A stretch of 48,068 nt of DNA, from contig NZ_WHZU01000018.1 of NCBI RefSeq assembly GCF_010667655.1, positions 1-48,068 of the forward strand. Direction: 5' to 3'. This DNA comes from Bifidobacterium saimiriisciurei (GTDB lineage: Bacteria; Actinomycetota; Actinomycetes; Actinomycetales; Bifidobacteriaceae). The notes under the pieces were generated by a model. The model did no database searches. It was not told the origin of the DNA and worked only from the letters and a program-made list of their open reading frames with translations. Shown piece after piece: positions 43,123 through 48,068 of the stretch. How positions within the stretch are numbered: the stretch's first letter is position 1; every line of letters starts with the position of its first letter. The position numbers and the translations under genes were made by a program.

Positions 43123-44802
43123 ATGCGTGGTGCCTCGTTCTCGCAGCGTGACGACTCCGGCGAAGGCATCACGCTCGACCAGTTGCTCGCCGACCCGTCG
43201 CTGAAACTGCGCCTGATATGCCCCGGCGCCCAAGGCGCGTTGAAACGGCACATCTCGTGGGTCCATCCCGCCGAGATCCTCGACATCGCCATGTGGAGCG
43301 AGCCGGGGGAGGTGCTGCTCACCACCGGCGCGAACTTCCCCACGGAGTCGATGGACGCCGACGACGACCATACGCTGCTGGTCAACGCCCGCAAGGCGGT
43401 CGGCCTGCCGGCGAGATTCTCGTCGGCGTCGGCCGCCTACCGGGAATGGTGCGACGCCTACGTGACGCAGCTGAGCCAGGCGGGCGTGCTCGCCATAGGA
43501 TTCGGCGTGGCCGTCAAGCACCCGGCCACGCCCATGGCGCTCATCGACGCCGCCAACCACGTCGGGCTGCCGCTGTTCGAAGTGCCGTTGGAGATTCCGT
43601 TCTCGCCGATATCCAAGGCCGTCTCCCGCGCGCTCAACAACCGTCACGACGATGCGCTGCGGCAGTCGTCGCTGCTGCAACGCCAGGTGCTCAAGGCCGC
43701 GGCCGGCGACGATTCCGTGCACGCGTCCATCGTGACCGCCGCGCGGCTGGCATCCGGTTGGGCCGCCTACGTCGACACGGACGGCACCGTGCTCGACATC
43801 TCCAACCGCACCTTCGGCAAGCAGGCGCAGGACTGGGCGATGAAACTGGCGGCCAAGGTCGCCGAGGCACGCTCGAACCCGAGCCTCACCACGGTGTTCG
43901 GCTCCGACTCCGGCCGTGACTTCTGCGCCGGCGTGGTCCACGACTCCTCCGGTTCCCATGACCGCCTTGTAGGCATCGTCGTCGTCTCCGCCGTGCAAAG
44001 CGGGAGAACCGACACCCTGCTGCGTTCGGTGACGATGGTCACCGCCGACGTGCTGTCCGTCATCGTTCCCCGGCTCAGGGGAGAGGAGCGCCGCATCCGC
44101 AGGCTGCGCTCCGCATGCATCGGCGCGTTCGCGCAAGGCCACGGCACCGCCATGCTGTCGATGGCCGACGAGCTGTGGCCGTCCGGCATCCCCCAGCCGC
44201 CGCTGCGCCTTATCTGCGTGGACGGCGAGACCCGCATGACGGAGCGCCTCTACCGTTCGCTCGACGACGACGTCACGTCACTGGTCGACGACGGTGCCGC
44301 GATGTTCGGCGAATACGACCGACGGCTATGGGTCATCACGGCCGCCTCGGCCGCGCAGAAGGTCGAGGGCGAGCTGCTGACCCGCGACGGCATCGACTTC
44401 GGATCATGCGACTGCTCGTCATGGCAGGCCATGGAGGAACGCATCCCCGAGGCCGTGCAGGACCTGCATCTGCGCCGACTGGGCGAGGACGGACGCTCCT
44501 TCTCCGACATGTCGGTGCACGAGCTCATCCGTCCCGACCTCGCCGTCGTCTACTCGCAGGAGCTCCTGAAGCCCCTGCATCATCTTCCCCGGCAGGAGGC
44601 CGACGCGCTGCTCGCCACCATCCGCGAGCTGCTGGCCACGTCATTCAACGTCGGCGCCACGGCGAAGCGCCTCGACGTCCATCGCCACACCGTCGAAAAC
44701 CGATTGAACAAGATAGAACGCCTGCTTGGCCTCGACCTGTCGCAGGAGGCGTCGAGGGTGCGGTTATGGATCGCGTGCTCGTTCATCCGCAGCGGCCGAT
44801 GA
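43123..44802 (+). CDS. PucR-family transcriptional regulator
   Basis: This 559-residue regulator has an N-terminal PucR-type ligand domain (about residues 16-150, starting ITLDQLLADPSLKLRLI). A long middle region has a GAF/GGDEF-like character, and a C-terminal helix-turn-helix (about 500-556) reads VGATAKRLDVHRHTVENRLNKIERLLGLDL, the classic PucR/CdaR end. Members control catabolic genes, often purine, amino-acid or polyketide related; the effector here is unknown. It follows pepN by 17 bases and is probably cotranscribed with it. Its TGA stop codon is the first three bases of a 21-base inverted repeat arm in the space before the ABC operon, which may be its own target. Confidence 0.9.
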   Translation: MRGASFSQRDDSGEGITLDQLLADPSLKLRLICPGAQGALKRHISWVHPAEILDIAMWSEPGEVLLTTGANFPTESMDADDDHTLLVNARKAVGLPARFSSASAAYREWCDAYVTQLSQAGVLAIGFGVAVKHPATPMALIDAANHVGLPLFEVPLEIPFSPISKAVSRALNNRHDDALRQSSLLQRQVLKAAAGDDSVHASIVTAARLASGWAAYVDTDGTVLDISNRTFGKQAQDWAMKLAAKVAEARSNPSLTTVFGSDSGRDFCAGVVHDSSGSHDRLVGIVVVSAVQSGRTDTLLRSVTMVTADVLSVIVPRLRGEERRIRRLRSACIGAFAQGHGTAMLSMADELWPSGIPQPPLRLICVDGETRMTERLYRSLDDDVTSLVDDGAAMFGEYDRRLWVITAASAAQKVEGELLTRDGIDFGSCDCSSWQAMEERIPEAVQDLHLRRLGEDGRSFSDMSVHELIRPDLAVVYSQELLKPLHHLPRQEADALLATIRELLATSFNVGATAKRLDVHRHTVENRLNKIERLLGLDLSQEASRVRLWIACSFIRSGR

Positions 44803-44869
44803 TTCACGAATCGCAGGATACATGTCGTTCTGGGCGGGGAAACATCCCTATCCCGCGATTCGTGAATCA
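44800..44869. promoter_or_regulatory. Paired GATTC-N2-GAATC palindromes forming a long inverted repeat
   Basis: TGATTCACGAATCGC (44800-44814) is exactly complementary to 44855-44869, and GGATA/TATCC extends the match after one mismatch. Each arm contains its own 12-bp palindrome GATTC-N2-GAATC (44801-44812 and 44857-44868), the form of a dimeric repressor site. The centres are 56 bp apart. The left arm overlaps the pucR stop codon. Confidence 0.55.
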
Positions 44870-44871
44870 CG

Positions 44872-44902
44872 AACGCGGAATTTCGTATGTAAATTCCGCG
44901 TT
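44872..44902 (+). terminator. Probable terminator downstream of pucR
   Basis: AACGCGGAATTT (44872-44883) pairs perfectly with AAATTCCGCGTT (44891-44902) around a 7-base loop, followed by ATGTTCTGTT. The T run is broken, so it could also be an operator. Confidence 0.5.
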
Positions 44903-45044
44903 ATGTTCTGTTACCGCTTGTGTATGTCGAATGTTACGGCGATGGCGCGCGGCGCCCGCCGTCATTCGATGATTTTCGTTGCCATTCCAACGAATTAGAA
45001 CAATCAAAAATATTTTCCGCCATATTTCGTTACCACGATCCTCG

Positions 45045-45093
45045 AATGGACAATATGACCATGATGACATCGATGTTGGATTGATTGTCCATT
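45045..45093. promoter_or_regulatory. Spaced inverted repeat upstream of the ABC operon
   Basis: AATGGACAAT (45045-45054) and its exact complement ATTGTCCATT (45084-45093) are separated by 29 bases, about 75 bases before the first start codon. This suits an operator pair for the ABC importer promoter. Confidence 0.4.
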
Positions 45094-45168
45094 GTAGAGC
45101 ACCCTCGTATCGAGAAGACTCCCTATATAGACGCGTGAAACGGACGCCTACAGGAGAGGGGTACCAAT

Positions 45169-46113
45169 ATGAGCGGTTCGAAATGGCTATACATCGGTAA
45201 GCGGCTGCTGCTGCTTATCCCGACGGTGTGGGGATGCGCCACGCTGACGTTCTTCCTGCTGAAGCTCACGCCGGGCGACCCCGCCGTGCAGGCGCTCGGT
45301 CCGAAGGCCAGCAAGCAGGCGCTCGCCGCCCTGCGCGACTCCTGGGGGCTGAACGACCCGCTGTGGCAGCAGTACCTGCGGTTCCTCGGCGACCTGTGCA
45401 CCGGCAACCTCGGCACCTCGTACTCCGCGAAGGCGCCGGTCGCCGAGCTCATCGCCACCAGGCTGCCGGTCACGCTCATCATCATGGTCCTGGCCGCCGC
45501 GTTCGCCGTGGTCATCGCACTGCCGCTGAGCGTGTGGGTGGCCACGAGCGGCAACCGCGTCGTCACCGAGTTCGTGCGCATCCTCAACGCCGTGGCGCAG
45601 GGATGGCCGACGTTCTTCCTCGGCGCCATCCTGCTGCAGGTGTTCGCCATCCAGCTCGGCTGGTTCCCCATCGGCTCCGTCTCCGGCGGCGTGGACGTGG
45701 CGGCGCTCGTGCTGCCGTCGCTCGCCGTGGCCGTGTCCATCGCGCCGATCATCGTCCGCAGCCTCACCCAGTCGCTGCAGGATTCCGTGAACAGCGAGTA
45801 CGTGAACTTCGGCAAGGCCAAGGGACTGAGCTACCGCAAGGTGCTGTTCGGCTACGCGCTGCGCAACGGCTCCATCTCCGCGGTATCCGTGCTCGGCATC
45901 CAGGTCGGCTTCCTCGTCGGCGGCACACTCGTCGTCGAGAACGTGTTCGCCGTGCCCGGCCTCGGCCAGCTGCTCATGGACTCCGTCATGAAGCGAGACC
46001 TCCCCGTGGTGCAGACCCTCACCGTGGTGTTCGGCATCATCGTCGTGCTCGTGTATCTGATCACCGACCTCGTATACGGCGCGCTCGACCCGCGTGCGGC
46101 CAAGCGCGGCTGA
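45169..46113 (+). CDS. Peptide/nickel-type ABC transporter permease (DppB/OppB family)
   Basis: This 314-residue integral membrane protein has about six segments. The N-terminal YIGKRLLLLIPTVWG and the later GNLGTSYS segment are typical of DppB/OppB permeases. The cytosolic EAA-type loop (SEYVNFGKAKGLSYRKVLFGYALRN, about residues 205-230) docks the ATPase. A strong ribosome-binding site (AGGAGAGGGG) is 7 bases upstream. It is the first gene of an operon of two permeases and at least two ATPases. No substrate-binding protein precedes it, so that gene must lie beyond the window or elsewhere. The specificity (oligopeptide, dipeptide or metal) cannot be told from the permease. Confidence 0.92.
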   Translation: MSGSKWLYIGKRLLLLIPTVWGCATLTFFLLKLTPGDPAVQALGPKASKQALAALRDSWGLNDPLWQQYLRFLGDLCTGNLGTSYSAKAPVAELIATRLPVTLIIMVLAAAFAVVIALPLSVWVATSGNRVVTEFVRILNAVAQGWPTFFLGAILLQVFAIQLGWFPIGSVSGGVDVAALVLPSLAVAVSIAPIIVRSLTQSLQDSVNSEYVNFGKAKGLSYRKVLFGYALRNGSISAVSVLGIQVGFLVGGTLVVENVFAVPGLGQLLMDSVMKRDLPVVQTLTVVFGIIVVLVYLITDLVYGALDPRAAKRG

Positions 46114-46128
46114 AAAGAGGAGAGAGAA

Positions 46129-47022
46129 ATGCCCGAAACCAAGAAAATCCCCGTGGCGCAGGCCAGCAAGGACTACGCCAAGATCCGGCTCACCGGCTCC
46201 AAGCCCCGCAAACGCAGCCACGCCAACGCCGAGATCGTCATCGGCTGCGTGCTGCTCGGCATCATCGCCCTGATGGTCATATTCGCGCCGTTGCTCACCT
46301 CCTACGACCCGACGCACCAGAGCCTGCGCGAGGCCATGCTCGGCTCGTCGCCGGAGCACCTGCTCGGCACCGACCAGTACGGCCGGGACATCTGGGCCAG
46401 GCTCCTGTACGGCGGACGCATCGACCTGTTCGTCGCCATCATGGCCGTGCTCACGCCGCTGGTCATCGGCACCATCCTCGGCGCCGTCGCCGGCTACTTC
46501 GACGGCATCGTGCCCACCGTCATCATGCGGCTCGCCGACCTTGTCTCCTCGTTCCCGTTCTACGTGCTCGTCATCGTGCTCGTGTTCGTGCTCGGCAACG
46601 GCGGCACCTCCATCTTCATCGCCATCTCCGCGGTCTCATGGGTGCCGTACACCCGCATCAGCCGCGGCGAGACGCTTATCCTGCGCGACCGCGAGTTCAT
46701 CGCCAGCTGCAAGGCCTCCGGCTTCTCCGACATCTGGGTGCTGTTCCGCCACGTCATCCCGAACATCGCCTCGCAGGGCATCGTCTACGCCATGAGCGAC
46801 ATCGTCATGAACCTCGGCATCATCGTCACGCTGAGCTACTTCGGCCTCGGCATCGTGCCGCCGACCCCCGACTGGGGCCAGATGATGAACGACGGCCAGC
46901 AGTTCCTCGCCGCAGGCGTCTACAGCCTCACCGTCATCCCCACCATCGTCATCATCCTGATCTCCCTGGCGTTGTCGTTCATCGGCGACGGCCTCGCCAA
47001 CGTGCTGAAAGTGAGGCGCTAA
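46129..47022 (+). CDS. Peptide/nickel-type ABC transporter permease (DppC/OppC family)
   Basis: This 297-residue second permease of the importer has a basic N-terminal tail of about 38 residues, then six membrane segments. The early sequence LLGTDQYGRDIWARLLYGGR is the DppC/OppC family signature. The EAA-type loop is at DREFIASCKASGFSDIWVLFRHVIPN (about residues 180-205). GAGGAGAGAGAAATG precedes the start, 15 bases after the previous stop. It forms the channel with the upstream DppB-like protein. Confidence 0.92.
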   Translation: MPETKKIPVAQASKDYAKIRLTGSKPRKRSHANAEIVIGCVLLGIIALMVIFAPLLTSYDPTHQSLREAMLGSSPEHLLGTDQYGRDIWARLLYGGRIDLFVAIMAVLTPLVIGTILGAVAGYFDGIVPTVIMRLADLVSSFPFYVLVIVLVFVLGNGGTSIFIAISAVSWVPYTRISRGETLILRDREFIASCKASGFSDIWVLFRHVIPNIASQGIVYAMSDIVMNLGIIVTLSYFGLGIVPPTPDWGQMMNDGQQFLAAGVYSLTVIPTIVIILISLALSFIGDGLANVLKVRR

Positions 47023-47023
47023 G

Positions 47024-47929
<906 letters not shown>

Positions 47930-47932
47930 CCG

Positions 47933-48068
47933 ATGTCATCGTGGAGCGACATGATCGTCTCGGCCGAGGACAAGGCCGAGAAGGACGGTACCGAAGGACG
48001 CATCGTCAACCCGTTCGGCGAGGATTCGAGACCGCACGCGCACGCCACGCGTCTGCTCGACGTGCAGG
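47933..48068 (+). CDS. Second ABC transporter ATPase (DppF/OppF-like), 5' part only
   Basis: Only the first 45 codons are in the window. The frame starts at ATG 47933, 3 bases after the stop of the DppD-like gene, with GGGGAG upstream. The visible part is a polar leader ending in ATRLLDVQ, the point where an ABC ATPase domain normally begins. By position it should be the DppF/OppF partner ATPase. The call rests on operon order more than on sequence. Confidence 0.6.
   Translation, partial: MSSWSDMIVSAEDKAEKDGTEGRIVNPFGEDSRPHAHATRLLDVQ

Larger units (their letters stand above)
44803..45168. other. Gene-free regulatory stretch (366 bases) before the ABC importer operon
   Basis: No gene is credible here. 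The left 100 bases hold two large hairpins; the right half is AT-rich and holds a spaced 10-bp inverted repeat (all listed separately). A TATATA at about 45124-45129 could be the -10 box of the operon, but I find no convincing -35 box at the right distance. AGGAGAGGGG at 45152-45161 is the ribosome-binding site of the first permease gene. Confidence 0.6.

Noticed and set aside
44800..44902. Insertion-sequence remnant or attachment site
   Set aside because: The inverted repeats are not flanked by target duplications, and there is no transposase or integrase fragment nearby.

Overview
The window is GC-rich chromosomal DNA from an actinobacterium, almost certainly a Bifidobacterium. The grounds are the actinobacterial form of RpoC, an AdnA/AdnB-like helicase-nuclease pair in place of RecBCD, a single RNase J next to dapA, and above all a gene cluster that matches the bifidobacterial 'PFNA' locus (Ser/Thr kinase, fibronectin-III giant protein, AAA ATPase, DUF58, transglutaminase-like protein, PP2C phosphatase). 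I see no rRNA, tRNA, CRISPR array, prophage or insertion sequence.

Layout. (1) 1-2854 is the 3' part of rpoC, closed by a strong terminator. (2) 2989-5082 holds a multi-spanning membrane protein (minus) and a divergent FHA-domain gene (plus), which share a promoter region with a duplicated direct-repeat element. (3) 5129-19461 is a long minus-strand signalling and envelope cluster, transcribed kinase > giant Ig/FN3 protein > MoxR ATPase > DUF58 > TgpA-like protein > PP2C phosphatase > LRV-repeat protein, with overlapping or closely spaced genes. (4) 19612-24286 is a plus-strand set divergent from the kinase: three proteins that begin with a zinc ribbon, then a beta-lactamase-fold serine hydrolase. 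(5) 24287-24769 is a gene-free stretch with a family of 44-bp palindrome-ended repeats. (6) 24770-33645 encodes the AdnA/AdnB-like pair, followed by two MFS transporters (33786-36526). (7) 36600-40395 carries dapB, dapA and RNase J, with two structured hairpin repeats between dapB and dapA. (8) 40511-44802 carries pepN and a PucR-type regulator. (9) 45169 to the end is the start of a peptide/nickel-type ABC importer operon, cut by the window edge.

How it fits together. Regions 2-4 hold a complete phosphorylation circuit: a membrane kinase with an extracellular FN3 domain, a PP2C phosphatase and an FHA phosphothreonine reader. They also hold an envelope-facing machine of MoxR, DUF58, a catalytically dead transglutaminase-like protein and the 1978-residue surface protein. 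The most interesting signal is a hexapeptide, D-[STA]-T-x-L-S. It is repeated five times in tandem in the N-terminal tail of the MoxR ATPase and occurs twice in the FHA protein. A related form is in the tail of the first zinc-ribbon protein. I infer that these are Thr phosphorylation sites read by the FHA domain, linking kinase, ATPase and reader.

Other items worth a look are the compensatory base changes in the dapB-dapA hairpins, the 44-bp repeats before adnA, an active/degenerate beta-lactamase-fold pair, and the dense set of inverted repeats between pucR and the ABC operon.
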